DNA of 64,000 nt from Paenibacillus_E sp964253085 (lineage in GTDB: Bacteria > Bacillota > Bacilli > Paenibacillales > NBRC-103111), in contig NZ_CAXUQH020000002.1 in the NCBI RefSeq assembly GCF_964253085.1, positions 1-64,000 on the forward strand, given 5' to 3'. The position numbers and the translations under genes are program-made. The first letter of the stretch is position 1. Each line of letters opens with the position of its first letter. Under the pieces are notes generated by a model. The model was not told the DNA's origin. It saw nothing but the letters and a program-made list of their open reading frames with translations, and ran no database searches. Of the stretch, positions 9,781-19,110 are shown piece by piece.

Positions 9781-10968
9781 TCAAAACGATAACTTTATCC
9801 TTCCGAGCGCTTGATCCAAGTCTTCAATGATATCCGATACATCCTCCAATCCGATAGAAAGGCGTACTAACCCGTCAGTTATGTTAAACTTCCCCCTCTG
9901 ATCCCCCGGAATAGCAAAGTGCGACATGGAGGCGGGATGCTGCACAAGTGTTTCAGGATCACCCAAGCTAAAGGAAATCATTGCCAACCGAAGTGAATTC
10001 ATAAATCTTGTCGCGGCTTCAAGACCCCCTTTCACTTCAAAAGAAACGATTCCGCCCATCATCTTCATCTGTTTCTTGGCCAGTTCATATTGCGGATGTG
10101 ATGTTAATCCCGGATAGTAAACTTTTTCTATGAGAAAATGATCTTTCAAATACTCAGCAATTGTTTGTGCGCTCATACAATGTCGATGCATTCTTATAGC
10201 CAATGTTTTCATACCTCGTAAAATCAGGAATGAATCCCAAGCATTTAAATTTTGTCCCAAATCACCCATTATATTTTTGCGAATAAATGAAATATCTCTG
10301 GTTTTACCTACCACGAAACCTGCGAGGACATCCCCATGACCATTTAGATATTTGGTTGCACTGTGCACAACGAGATCTGCGCCCATCTCTATTGGTTTTT
10401 GTAAATAAGGAGTCATAAACGTATTATCAATGATTACTTTTAATCCATATGAATGAGCCAATTGCGACAATTTACCAATGTCTAAAATAGTCAAACACGG
10501 ATTTGATGGTGTCTCAATATATAGAACTTTGGTATTCGGCTGAATGGCTGCCTCTACTTTATCAACATCTGTACAATCTACAAAATTAGTTGAGATACCG
10601 AATCGAGAGGCAAATGTGGTAACAAATTTATAGGTTCCTGCGTAAACGTCCTTAGTCACAAGAACATGGTCGTCCTTCTTCAAAAAAGCTAGTAAAGCAC
10701 TCGAAATTGCAGCCATACCACTGCTTAAACCAAGTGCCTCTTCTGCTCCCTCAAGTTTCGCAACTTTTTTCTCAAGAAGCAGAGTTGTCGGATTACCATA
10801 TCGTCCATAATAAGTACCTTCTCTGTCACCAGCTACTATAGCCGCGGCTGTTTCCAAATCCGGAAATGCATAAGCTACAGCAGGAATAATTCCTGGAACG
10901 ACCGCACCCGAGTCTTTGTCGGGAACTTGTGCCTCATGAACAATTAACGTATCTTCTCTCCAATTCAC
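9781..10968 (-). CDS. PLP enzyme of the cystathionine gamma-synthase/methionine gamma-lyase family
   Basis: 395 residues, full length for the Cys/Met-metabolism PLP family. The phosphate/PLP contact 'YGRYGNPT' lies near residue 55-62, 'SSGMAAISSALL' follows, and the PLP lysine is in 'HSATKYLNGHGD' (about residue 205). Members catalyse gamma-replacement or beta/gamma-elimination on sulphur amino acids or their homologues. The exact reaction cannot be told from sequence alone. It is a single-gene unit between two binding-protein genes, and the shared 40-bp motif lies about 80 bp upstream, suggesting co-regulation with the M20 operon and the MFS gene. Confidence 0.83.
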   Translation of the reverse strand: MNWREDTLIVHEAQVPDKDSGAVVPGIIPAVAYAFPDLETAAAIVAGDREGTYYGRYGNPTTLLLEKKVAKLEGAEEALGLSSGMAAISSALLAFLKKDDHVLVTKDVYAGTYKFVTTFASRFGISTNFVDCTDVDKVEAAIQPNTKVLYIETPSNPCLTILDIGKLSQLAHSYGLKVIIDNTFMTPYLQKPIEMGADLVVHSATKYLNGHGDVLAGFVVGKTRDISFIRKNIMGDLGQNLNAWDSFLILRGMKTLAIRMHRHCMSAQTIAEYLKDHFLIEKVYYPGLTSHPQYELAKKQMKMMGGIVSFEVKGGLEAATRFMNSLRLAMISFSLGDPETLVQHPASMSHFAIPGDQRGKFNITDGLVRLSIGLEDVSDIIEDLDQALGRIKLSF

Positions 10969-11049
10969 CTTGTAATAACCTCCATTAATCTGTATTATTC
11001 AATAAGCCGTAGCTTCCCATTAGTATATTAAGAGTCTATGCTATCGAAT

Positions 11050-11089
11050 ATAATCCATATTATATATTGGTTATCTAGATTACTTATTT
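11050..11089 (-). promoter_or_regulatory. Shared 40-bp upstream motif, copy A
   Basis: It aligns without gaps with 22777-22816 and 24417-24456: ATArTCCATATTAtAgAT, a variable middle, then TTACTTATTT (plus strand). On the transcribed strand it contains a TATAAT-like box but no good -35, so it may be an activator-dependent promoter or operator. It lies 82-121 bp upstream of the 10968 start. Confidence 0.6.
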
Positions 11090-11182
11090 GGAGAGAAAAT
11101 GAAAATAGACCTTCGCAAGAAGATCTAGGTTATTACTTGTGCTATGAACTGTAGGTATGTACTGTTACTTTTCACAAATACC

Positions 11183-11483
11183 GATCGTAAGCTGCTCGAT
11201 TAAGACTTATCGCATCTTCGATACTTAATTTGGTCAATGTTTTTAAATACTGATCAAACTGATTTAACGGCTAAACAACCGTAATATACTTATCGATCAT
11301 TTCATTTGTATAAGAAGTTAAATCACTCATAATAGAAGTAAACTTCTTTTGTTCATTCGCATACATCCATACGTTCGGGAACTCTTTCGAGTGATCTACT
11401 TAAATCTATTTGGCCATGGCATCCGTTTGTACCCCGTCAACATGCCACAGTTTGTCTGCATCCGAGTCTGATGCGAAAGGTCC
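11183..11483 (-). repeat. Tandem duplication, distal (decayed) unit of the solute-binding protein 3' end
   Basis: A direct copy of 11484-11784 at a constant 301-bp offset, about 10% diverged. It holds the original gene terminus ('AAYDRYL', stop at 11172-11174) but also in-frame stops such as TAG in place of a Gln codon. Its left end merges with the reading frame of the gene at 11437-13119. Confidence 0.85.
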
Positions 11484-13119
11484 GATCATATGCAGCTTGA
11501 TTAAGACTTATCGCATCTTCGATTCTTAATTTGGTCAATGTTTTTAAATACTGGTCAAACTGATCTAACGGCTCAACACCCGTAATAAACTTATCGATCA
11601 TTTCATTTGTATAGGTAGTTAAATCATTCATAATAGAAGCAAACTTCTTTTGTTCTTCCACATACATCCATATGTTCGGCAACTCTTTCGAGTGATCTGC
11701 TTGGATCCATTTGGCCATGGCATCCGCTTGTACCGCGTCAGCATGCCACTGTTTGTCTGCATCCGAGTCTGATGCGAAAGGTCCACTAATGGTTTGTAGT
11801 GCATATGCTGAGAGGGCTTGAGAAACAGACAAATTTTGAGGGTTATTCAATATTAGCTCTGTATATTGCGGCATTCCATTTACGAGGGTATAGCTCTCGC
11901 CTTCTACACCGAAATTGTACAGGATTGATCCTTCAGGGCTGTAACCGAAATCCAGCCATGCAGCAATTTGATCAGGGTTTTTGGCTGTTGTGGAAATCGC
12001 TGCACCATAACCAGTAATTAGAGGAACATCCTTCGATAATGCTTTACCGCCATCTTTAAGCGTAGGGAAAGGAACACCGACTAGCTTGAAATGGGGCTCT
12101 TTGTCTTTCTTTTTTTGCATAAATGCACCAAGATTACTTCCTGCCCAGCCTGCCATAGCTCCAAGCTGATTATCCAACATCTTACCATCCCTTATTTTGG
12201 TGTCAGATGTTAAATAATCTCTATCAATCAGTCCTGCCTTGTACCATTTGTTCATTAAAGTCAAGAAATCCTTGAACTGCGGCTCTGCGGGACCATACTT
12301 GACAACACCGCCATTTTGATAAAATCCAGTCGTAATTCCAAATGCTCCTATAAAAGGGTAACTGTTTTCCATATCTATCTTTCTATAATAAAACGGAATT
12401 TCATCCTTCTTGCCGTTCCTGTTTGGGTCCCCGTCGCGGAAGGCTGTCAGCACTTTCTCCCAATCGTCAATTGTGGCAGGTAGTTGCAAATTCAATTGAT
12501 CCAACCAATCCTTGCGCAGCATTAAACCATGGTGTGCAAATATCGGTGGATCATCCGCAATAAAAGGAAACGCAAAAATATTCCCTTCACCACTCGTAAT
12601 TTGTTTTTTCAAATACGGTTTATCCTGCAGTAACTTGGAAAGGTTTGGTGCATACGTATCAATGATTTCATTTAAACGAAGAATCTTGCCATCTTTGATG
12701 GCCTTGTCCGGGGAATTGGACACCCAATTGGTATAAATAATATCTGGAAGTTTACCTGCAGCCATAATCAAATTGAATTGGTCTTGTGTTTGGGCTTCCC
12801 CGGCTGGAGGATGATGAAATTCGACTTTAGTTCCCGTAATCTTCTCCAATTGCTTGTACAAACCCATTTCCCCATAACTTTTAATCGTAAATGCAGCATC
12901 AGTATCCATAGACACCCAATAAGTTAATGAGGGAGGGTACTTCCGGTCGCTTCCTTTTTTCTCTGTTTCCGATTGCATACTTTCTTTCACAGTACCCTTC
13001 TCAGCGACACCCAGTTTTTCGGTGCTTTCGCTGCAGGCAGCGTTTAGGCTGACTAGCATAGAAACTGATAGAAAAACAGATAACCCTTTCCCCTTCCCAA
13101 ATATCAAAGCACGTCCCAC
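11437..13119 (-). CDS. Solute-binding lipoprotein, LplA paralogue with a remodelled C-terminus
   Basis: 560 residues as read from the GTG at 13119. GAGGGG overlaps that start, so the in-frame TTG at 13107 is a real alternative. Lipobox 'LNAAC'. It is closely related to the binding protein at 7588-9234 over the whole length ('LTYWVSMDTDAAFTIKSYGE', 'GKMLDNQLGAMAGWAGSN'). The C-terminus diverges after 'LNQAAYDR' into about 15 unrelated residues ending 'RQTVAC', produced by the 301-bp tandem duplication. No permease genes follow it. The gene is 13 bp downstream of the AraC-type sensor, so it may be its sensing partner or a spare binding subunit for the permeases at 5.6-7.5 kb. Whether the altered tail is tolerated is unknown. 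Confidence 0.8.
   Translation of the reverse strand: MGRALIFGKGKGLSVFLSVSMLVSLNAACSESTEKLGVAEKGTVKESMQSETEKKGSDRKYPPSLTYWVSMDTDAAFTIKSYGEMGLYKQLEKITGTKVEFHHPPAGEAQTQDQFNLIMAAGKLPDIIYTNWVSNSPDKAIKDGKILRLNEIIDTYAPNLSKLLQDKPYLKKQITSGEGNIFAFPFIADDPPIFAHHGLMLRKDWLDQLNLQLPATIDDWEKVLTAFRDGDPNRNGKKDEIPFYYRKIDMENSYPFIGAFGITTGFYQNGGVVKYGPAEPQFKDFLTLMNKWYKAGLIDRDYLTSDTKIRDGKMLDNQLGAMAGWAGSNLGAFMQKKKDKEPHFKLVGVPFPTLKDGGKALSKDVPLITGYGAAISTTAKNPDQIAAWLDFGYSPEGSILYNFGVEGESYTLVNGMPQYTELILNNPQNLSVSQALSAYALQTISGPFASDSDADKQWHADAVQADAMAKWIQADHSKELPNIWMYVEEQKKFASIMNDLTTYTNEMIDKFITGVEPLDQFDQYLKTLTKLRIEDAISLNQAAYDRTFRIRLGCRQTVAC
11484..11784 (-). repeat. Tandem duplication, proximal (coding) unit
   Basis: The unit still read as the C-terminal 100 codons of the binding protein. 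The junction at 11483/11484 fuses the Asp-Arg codons of the natural C-terminus to a sequence normally 301 bp upstream. Because 301 is not a multiple of 3, the frame shifts and the protein gains a novel tail. Confidence 0.85.
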
Positions 13120-13132
13120 CCCTCAATTATAG

Positions 13133-15451
13133 TTAACGATCCAGCATTTCTCGATACTTCCCAGGAGGCACCCCTTCCACTTTTTTGAAAAAACGAATAA
13201 AGCTGACCGCGTTTGCATAGCCGATTTTTAAAGCGATATCACCCATAGTCGCCTTTGGATCAGCTAACAACTTTTTGGCCTCCCGAATCCGGACACTAGC
13301 GATGTAGTCTGTAATATTTTCACCGCTATGTTTTTTAAAGAATGTCGAAAGGTATTGTAAACTGATTTGGAAATGATCGGCCATAGAGGTTAAACTCATG
13401 TTGTTGTCATAATAATGATCGTCGATATACTGGCGTATCCTGTAATATAACCTCTCGCCGTGTTCGGTCTTTTCTTCTTTAGTGAATTTACAAATAATCC
13501 GGTACAATTCCTTCGTCTTATCAATCATTTCTTCAGCTGTTGGACAATCTGCAATGACCTTAGCCGGATCAACAGAGCTTTCAAATTGCCTCTTGTCCGT
13601 GATTTGCAAACCATTTATTACTTTAACGATCGTGCTGAGCAGATCAATGAATAAGAACTTCCCCATTTCCGGTGAAATTCCGTTTGATTGAAAGTTAGCT
13701 TGATAAATTTGTTCCAGTAGCCTTTCGGCATTCGCATAATCGCCGCTTTTAGCATAATTCATCAGCTGTACTTCATCTTCTAGAGGGTAGTGATAAAAAT
13801 GCGTTTCAAGGTCCGTAATGTCTTCGTGATAAATTACCGCATTAGAGCCTTTAATCATGCGATAATCCAGTGCAATTAATGCCTCACGGTAGCATCTCCC
13901 AATATTCTCTACACCCTGATGAAACTGGCTGACAGCAATCGAAATTTTCAATTTAAAACGTTGGGACGACACTTTTTGCAGTTTTTCAATTAACGTTGCT
14001 CTCTCCACATAGGTAGACTCATCAAGCGTACAGCTGTTTTGCAGAATCGCCAATCGGCTGCGATCCATCTCTACGATATATCCTTGCCTTCCCAACAAAT
14101 CACTGCTCAAATTGGACAATACAAACCTCACATGCGCCCATTCCTGCTCCGTATCTTTCATAATGAACTCACGGCAATCCTCAATTTCGATGATCATTAC
14201 GCTAAAATAGTCGTGCTCGAAATAAACACCCATAAATTTAAATGAATCATCACTTAAAGCTGTTGTTTCAACATGCCCCTTGATGAGTCTGGACAGGAAA
14301 TTGGCTTGAATTACCGGAGCATGCTGGGTCAACGTTTGCTTCATCTGGTTATTTTCACCCAATGAGCGAACAATCGACTGCTTTATGTAATCAAACTCGT
14401 TATCAGCGTCCTCCCGTTTATGAATATTATCCTGCATAATCGTTCTCACTACATCACGAATCGGCGTGTAATTCCGATAGGCCATAATATAACAAGCAAC
14501 AATACCTGCAGCCAAAATCAACAAAAGCAGCGTTACAGCCATATTTTTCACAGTTAGGACCTGCTCCAGCACGATTTGCCTTGGCACCACAGAGACGTAC
14601 TTCCACCCGTTCTGTCCTGTTGTGTAAGAGAGCATCATCTCTTGTCCATTTTGATTGAAAGTATGATCTGAACCATTTTCGTTACCCATCTTAGCCATTA
14701 AATCGGTGTTTAAGATTTGATTTTTAGCGGTAGACATAATGATTTGTTGACGGTCGTCTATGATATAGATGGAACTGTAGTTTACTTTCTCAACCTGTTT
14801 GATTAAACGATCGAATTCCTGTTCGTTAATTAAAACCACCAAATAGCCCTTCACATTCACCTCTTCTCCAAGCGGTAATGATTGGACGTAAGTAATAACA
14901 TTGCTAATCCGTTCCCCTTCTTTGATCGTGGTAAGCGGTAAATATGTTTTGAAATGATTACCTGTAAACATTTCGTTTACAGCCCAGTCGCTGCTTTTTT
15001 CATTGTATACAAGCATTTTTCTAAAATAGAATGAAGAATCAGACTTTCCAGACGGTGTCAGTACCGTGTCTGTATTTTTGAAATACACCAAAAAATCACT
15101 TACGAAGTTGCTTACTTTATTGACGTTTCTAAAGTCCTTCATAATGTCGATTAAATCAAACTGATTTTTGGTATAATCGTTCTCAAAATTGCTTAACGCC
15201 CACTGAAGCTTAGGATTGAATGCGATCTGGAGGGTCATCGTATCTACTTCTTTAAAACGATTCTCCGCAACAAGCTTGATTTGCTCCAGAAGCCCCATGT
15301 TTGTACGGTTTGCATTATCTATCATAATCGTCTCAACCCGTTGGTACAAATAGCCCCCGATAGCCACTGGAAAAAGAAGAATTGCGATATAAGAAATGAG
15401 GTTTGTAATAAATATACTTTTTCTACGGTTAGCCTTTCGCAACATGTTCAA
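13133..15451 (-). CDS. Membrane-bound AraC-family transcriptional regulator with extracellular sensor
   Basis: 772 residues. TM1 is near residues 15-35 ('NLISYIAILLFPVAIGGYL'), followed by an extracytoplasmic Cache-like sensor domain. TM2 is near 305-325 ('VTLLLLILAAGIVACYIMAY'), then a HAMP-less linker. The C-terminal AraC domain (about 670-770) has two HTH motifs ('SLTSMADHFQISLQYLSTFF' and 'TMGDIALKIGYANAVSFIRF'). This architecture is common next to LplABC transporters in Paenibacillus, where it is thought to sense an extracellular sugar and activate the adjacent transport genes. The binding lipoprotein starts 13 bp after its stop. It is the obvious local candidate for reading the shared upstream motifs, although that link is inference. 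Confidence 0.87.
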   Translation of the reverse strand: MNMLRKANRRKSIFITNLISYIAILLFPVAIGGYLYQRVETIMIDNANRTNMGLLEQIKLVAENRFKEVDTMTLQIAFNPKLQWALSNFENDYTKNQFDLIDIMKDFRNVNKVSNFVSDFLVYFKNTDTVLTPSGKSDSSFYFRKMLVYNEKSSDWAVNEMFTGNHFKTYLPLTTIKEGERISNVITYVQSLPLGEEVNVKGYLVVLINEQEFDRLIKQVEKVNYSSIYIIDDRQQIIMSTAKNQILNTDLMAKMGNENGSDHTFNQNGQEMMLSYTTGQNGWKYVSVVPRQIVLEQVLTVKNMAVTLLLLILAAGIVACYIMAYRNYTPIRDVVRTIMQDNIHKREDADNEFDYIKQSIVRSLGENNQMKQTLTQHAPVIQANFLSRLIKGHVETTALSDDSFKFMGVYFEHDYFSVMIIEIEDCREFIMKDTEQEWAHVRFVLSNLSSDLLGRQGYIVEMDRSRLAILQNSCTLDESTYVERATLIEKLQKVSSQRFKLKISIAVSQFHQGVENIGRCYREALIALDYRMIKGSNAVIYHEDITDLETHFYHYPLEDEVQLMNYAKSGDYANAERLLEQIYQANFQSNGISPEMGKFLFIDLLSTIVKVINGLQITDKRQFESSVDPAKVIADCPTAEEMIDKTKELYRIICKFTKEEKTEHGERLYYRIRQYIDDHYYDNNMSLTSMADHFQISLQYLSTFFKKHSGENITDYIASVRIREAKKLLADPKATMGDIALKIGYANAVSFIRFFKKVEGVPPGKYREMLDR

Positions 15452-15577
15452 ATCTCATCCCACCTCTTACTGAGATTACATGCTATTCGACCTATTCGAC
15501 AACGAGCTGAGTTAACCCTTCTATATCATCAAATAAAATGGAACTTTTTAGGCGATCATTTCTTTTTAATTTACTAG

Positions 15578-16915
15578 CTATCCCCTTTTTTTATACAAAC
15601 TCCAATCTCCCAATTCCATTGAATTTCCTTGATCTCCTGCTAGCAGCTCCCTATAATTCCCCGCAACCTTACGAAAGGCATTGGCATATTCTTGTATAAC
15701 ATCCGGTCTAAAATGCTTGAACCATGGAATGCTGAATACTTTATCTGCAATTCCTTCACTTATTGGCAATAAATCGTCAAGCTCTCTAATGTCTCTAGCT
15801 GCGTTCGCGATTCTGGTCGGTACACCGTGTCCATACACGTCGGCGTCTTGTAATAAAGGGTGAAGATGTAGCGGACGATTGCAGCCTGGACTGCATTCTT
15901 CCACACCTTCCGCCCGAACAGCTTCACAGAAACGGGAAATAGACAATCCTCCAAGCTCTTCAGCCTTATAATGCCCATGTGCGGCATACCAGCCGCCCAT
16001 ATAAATGTCAGAGCCTTTCTCCGGTCTATGCGCTCTGATGCCACTTACATCCTCGAGGAGATCCCAAAAATAATTCATGGACCGGCTAATTTCTTCATGC
16101 CTTTCATCGTAATGCTTAAGCTGCACGCGCCCAACTGCTGAACTGATCTGATGCATCCGGTACTTATAGCCTCCCATTGGAAGACCCTTGTATGGCAATA
16201 AATCGGGACTCTCTATTTCTTTGTCAAATCGCTCATAATGCCCAAGAACGAGTGCCCTTTCATAGATCAATCTATCATTAGTGACCAACATACCACCTTC
16301 GCCAACAGCCAAAGCCTTGCCCGCCATTAGCGACATTGCCCCTACGTGACCGATGGTCCCCAACTTACGTCCTTTATATAGTCCACCATGGGCATGGGAA
16401 ACATCTTCAATAACTTTAATACGATGTTTTTGAGCTATTGCCATAATTGCATCCATGTCTGCGGGATAACCAAGATAGTGGACGACCATAATGGCTTTTG
16501 TTCGTTCGCTGATCCGGTGCTCGATATCCTTCGAATCCAGACAAAGCGTGACCGGATCGATATCGGCAAAAACGACTGTTGCTCCTAGTGAAAATGCCTG
16601 CAAGGCAGATGCCCAGTAAGTGATGCTCGGACCTATGATTTCATCACCAACACCAAGTCCACAACCATACATGGCAGCTTGTAGCGATGCAGTACCGTTG
16701 TTAAAAGCAAGTGCATGCTTCACATCCAGCCACTTGGTGATGTCATCTTCAAATTGGCGTGTAATCTCTGTACCAGACATTGCCCCCCTTCTCAGTACCC
16801 CGAGCGCGGCTTCTTCATCTTCCGCTGTTATGATCGGCCATGTAAACATATTTCCCGGATTTCCAGTTACCGCTTTACTTCCTCCCAATAGTGCAAGCTT
16901 CTCGATTTTACTCAT
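15578..16915 (-). CDS. DegT/DnrJ/EryC1/StrS-family PLP aminotransferase
   Basis: 445 residues, a little longer than most sugar aminotransferases of this fold. N-terminal 'MSGTEITRQFEDDI' and 'ALAFNNGTASLQAAM' (PLP phosphate contacts), 'VIEDVSHAHGG' (Asp to the pyridine N) and the PLP lysine in 'SLMAGKALAVGEGGM' are present. The family transfers amino groups to or from keto-sugars or cyclitols. Here the gene closes an amino-acid-type catabolic operon, 65 bp after RidA, so a degradative transamination is plausible. The substrate is unknown. Confidence 0.85.
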   Translation of the reverse strand: MSKIEKLALLGGSKAVTGNPGNMFTWPIITAEDEEAALGVLRRGAMSGTEITRQFEDDITKWLDVKHALAFNNGTASLQAAMYGCGLGVGDEIIGPSITYWASALQAFSLGATVVFADIDPVTLCLDSKDIEHRISERTKAIMVVHYLGYPADMDAIMAIAQKHRIKVIEDVSHAHGGLYKGRKLGTIGHVGAMSLMAGKALAVGEGGMLVTNDRLIYERALVLGHYERFDKEIESPDLLPYKGLPMGGYKYRMHQISSAVGRVQLKHYDERHEEISRSMNYFWDLLEDVSGIRAHRPEKGSDIYMGGWYAAHGHYKAEELGGLSISRFCEAVRAEGVEECSPGCNRPLHLHPLLQDADVYGHGVPTRIANAARDIRELDDLLPISEGIADKVFSIPWFKHFRPDVIQEYANAFRKVAGNYRELLAGDQGNSMELGDWSLYKKRG

Positions 16916-16980
16916 TCTCCATTACTCCCCCCTCTTTAAATAAAAACACATGCACAAATAAAATAAGAATGATAACTTTT

Positions 16981-17355
16981 CTAAGGTAGCTGAGCAATAA
17001 TATCAATCTCAACCAAAATATCGCCCAAGCCTCCGGAAAAACAAGTTCTTGCTGGATAAGGATATTCAAAAAACGTTTTATAAATCGTATTAAATCGCTC
17101 GAAAAGTCTCATATCTGATAGAATGACCGTCACTTTAACTACATGATCAGAGGTGCAATGAGCAGCGTTCAAAATATGGAGAATGTTCTTCATAGTAGAT
17201 AGGGTTTGCTCTTCAATCTCAGTTCCGAGAATCTCCCCTGTTTGCGGATCCAGTGGACCTTGACCGGAAATATAGAGAAAGCCTCCAGATGTTACAGCTT
17301 GAGAATAAGGGCCGTCACCCTTTGATGCGTTTAAAGTCTCCACAACTTCTCTCAT
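16981..17355 (-). CDS. RidA-family reactive-enamine/imine deaminase
   Basis: 124 residues from the ATG at 17355, which has GGGGGAG 6 nt upstream; the longer open frame reaching 17484 runs into the previous gene and has no ribosome site. 'PYSQAVTSGGFLYISGQGP' and 'CFSGGLGDILVEIDIIAQLP' are the family signature. The usual Arg that binds the substrate carboxylate is not obvious at its normal place ('PARTCFSG' carries the nearest Arg). RidA proteins hydrolyse 2-aminoacrylate-type intermediates released by PLP enzymes, which fits an operon with several PLP enzymes. Confidence 0.87.
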   Translation of the reverse strand: MREVVETLNASKGDGPYSQAVTSGGFLYISGQGPLDPQTGEILGTEIEEQTLSTMKNILHILNAAHCTSDHVVKVTVILSDMRLFERFNTIYKTFFEYPYPARTCFSGGLGDILVEIDIIAQLP

Positions 17356-17383
17356 TTTTACTCCCCCATCTTTTATCTTCAAT

Positions 17384-18406
17384 TTATGGATATAACAGTA
17401 CTTTCGCCACTTTTCCCGGGTTGCCCAATAACTTGTCAAACCACTCGGCGCCTTCTTCAAGCGGTGCTTCGACAATCCAATCACTCAAATCAAAATACCC
17501 CGCATAAAGCCACTTCAATGCAGTCTGAAAATTGACGGACGAATAGGCAAATGATCCAATGCATGTGATTTCACTCCGAATTAACGAATTTACCTGCAGC
17601 AGTGACTCTGGTTCATGTAGTCCAGTAAATACAACCTTACCGCCAGGTGCGGTGCTATCCATGCATTGACGACGTGTTTGAGCCGATCCTACGGCATCGA
17701 TTGCCACCTGAACACCTAATCCGTTTGTAAGGGATTGTATCCCACTTGTGATATCGACCTCCGTCGCTTGAAGAGTTATTGCTCCAAGTGCTTCGGCCAT
17801 TTGTAACCTTTCCCGATGCAAATCAACGGCAATAATATCTTTGACTCCATGAACCCGCAGTGCTTGCAGTACAAACAAACCGAATGGGCCCATTCCCATT
17901 ATCAATACTTGATCTCCCGGCTTAGCCGCCGATAATTCTGCTACGCGGACACTGCAAGCAATCGGCTCAGTCAACGCGCCTTGCTGAAAAGTGATATGAT
18001 CCTGAAGCGGATATACGCAAGAGGCAGGCACTTTCACATAGGCTGCGTTGCTTCCCGGCAGTGATGCACTTAATAATTTACGACTTGTGCATAGTTGCTG
18101 TTGACCCTTTAAGCAATGCATACAGCGTCCGCAGGACACTAGTGGATTTGCCGTTACTCGTTGTCCGGGTTTCAGCGAGTAGCTTTCTTTCAGCTGTTCG
18201 CTTAATTGTACGATCGTTCCCGAAAATTCATGTCCGAATATCTGTGGGGGCTTGCGAAGTGCATTATGACCCAAATATCCACTTAGTTCTGAACCGCAAA
18301 TGCCTGAAAATGCAACCTCAATCAATACCTCTTCATCATTAGGTGCAGGCAGGTCAACTTCCCTGATCTGCATATCGCGAGGACCTTCATAAACTAATGC
18401 TTTCAC
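17384..18406 (-). CDS. Zinc-dependent medium-chain alcohol dehydrogenase
   Basis: 340 residues. Catalytic zinc ligands: Cys in 'SGICGSE' and His in 'GHEFSG'. Structural zinc: four cysteines in 'CGRCMHCLKGQQQLC'. The NAD-binding Rossmann turn is 'GMGPFGLFVLQ'. It is closest in pattern to threonine/sorbitol dehydrogenases. It starts 22 bp after the cyclase stop and ends 28 bp before RidA, inside the operon. It would oxidise a hydroxyl group of the pathway intermediate. Confidence 0.87.
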   Translation of the reverse strand: MKALVYEGPRDMQIREVDLPAPNDEEVLIEVAFSGICGSELSGYLGHNALRKPPQIFGHEFSGTIVQLSEQLKESYSLKPGQRVTANPLVSCGRCMHCLKGQQQLCTSRKLLSASLPGSNAAYVKVPASCVYPLQDHITFQQGALTEPIACSVRVAELSAAKPGDQVLIMGMGPFGLFVLQALRVHGVKDIIAVDLHRERLQMAEALGAITLQATEVDITSGIQSLTNGLGVQVAIDAVGSAQTRRQCMDSTAPGGKVVFTGLHEPESLLQVNSLIRSEITCIGSFAYSSVNFQTALKWLYAGYFDLSDWIVEAPLEEGAEWFDKLLGNPGKVAKVLLYP

Positions 18407-18428
18407 TGATTACCTTCCCTACCTTCTA

Positions 18429-19088
18429 TCATTTAGTAATTACCTCATCTAGATAAACTGCTCTGCATGGTGTTCCGCAAACACCCGATATAGGCAACGG
18501 CAGTGCAATTAATGTTCCGGGTCCTTTTCCAACATTCCTTAAACCAACCAGCGGAGCAAGCAACAGTCGATCCTTGGCAAAAAACAACCGGTTCAATTCA
18601 TTGTCATCCATTCTTGGATCCTGCACACTAGGAATATCCAAGCCGAGTAAACCGACATCCTTCTCTACAATCCATTCCATAACTTCCGGCAAAAAGAAAG
18701 GGCAGCCTTGCACAAAATCTTCGTGCCCCCAAAATTGATCCCAGCCGGTGGCTATCAGCAGAGCATCACCTGATTTGAAATCAGCACCAACAGCACGATT
18801 CAACTCATCAGCTGTTATCTCTTCCCATTTCTCTTTATCCGTAAGCTGGGCGACCCATGCTTTCTTAATGAAGCGGTCTATTGATACTTCAGCTATCGTT
18901 TCGCGCCCCGGAAACAAATGATCTGCCGTTTCCAGATATGTACCTGCAAGTGTATGCAACTGAAGAAGATGACCACTCCAACCAACCTTTTCCAGACTAG
19001 CAATCGGCTCTACACGTACGTAAGGTAATGGAGCTCCATAGCTCCACATGCCATTGTAAATAGGACCGCTTAAATCAAGGACTCGCAC
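18429..19088 (-). CDS. Cyclase/kynurenine-formamidase-like metal hydrolase
   Basis: 219 residues from a GTG at 19088, preceded by AGGAGG at 9 nt. The ATG further out at 19121 lies upstream of that site and inside the previous gene. 'HTLAGTYLETADHLFPG' corresponds to the HxGTHxDxPxH metal motif of PF04199, with a Tyr-Leu-Glu variation. The family opens cyclic amides or formamides, or cyclises polyketides. In this operon it may open a lactam or imide ring. Its start lies 23 bp after the M24 stop. Confidence 0.8.
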   Translation of the reverse strand: MRVLDLSGPIYNGMWSYGAPLPYVRVEPIASLEKVGWSGHLLQLHTLAGTYLETADHLFPGRETIAEVSIDRFIKKAWVAQLTDKEKWEEITADELNRAVGADFKSGDALLIATGWDQFWGHEDFVQGCPFFLPEVMEWIVEKDVGLLGLDIPSVQDPRMDDNELNRLFFAKDRLLLAPLVGLRNVGKGPGTLIALPLPISGVCGTPCRAVYLDEVITK

Positions 19089-19110
19089 GAAACAACTCCT
19101 CCTTTGCCCA

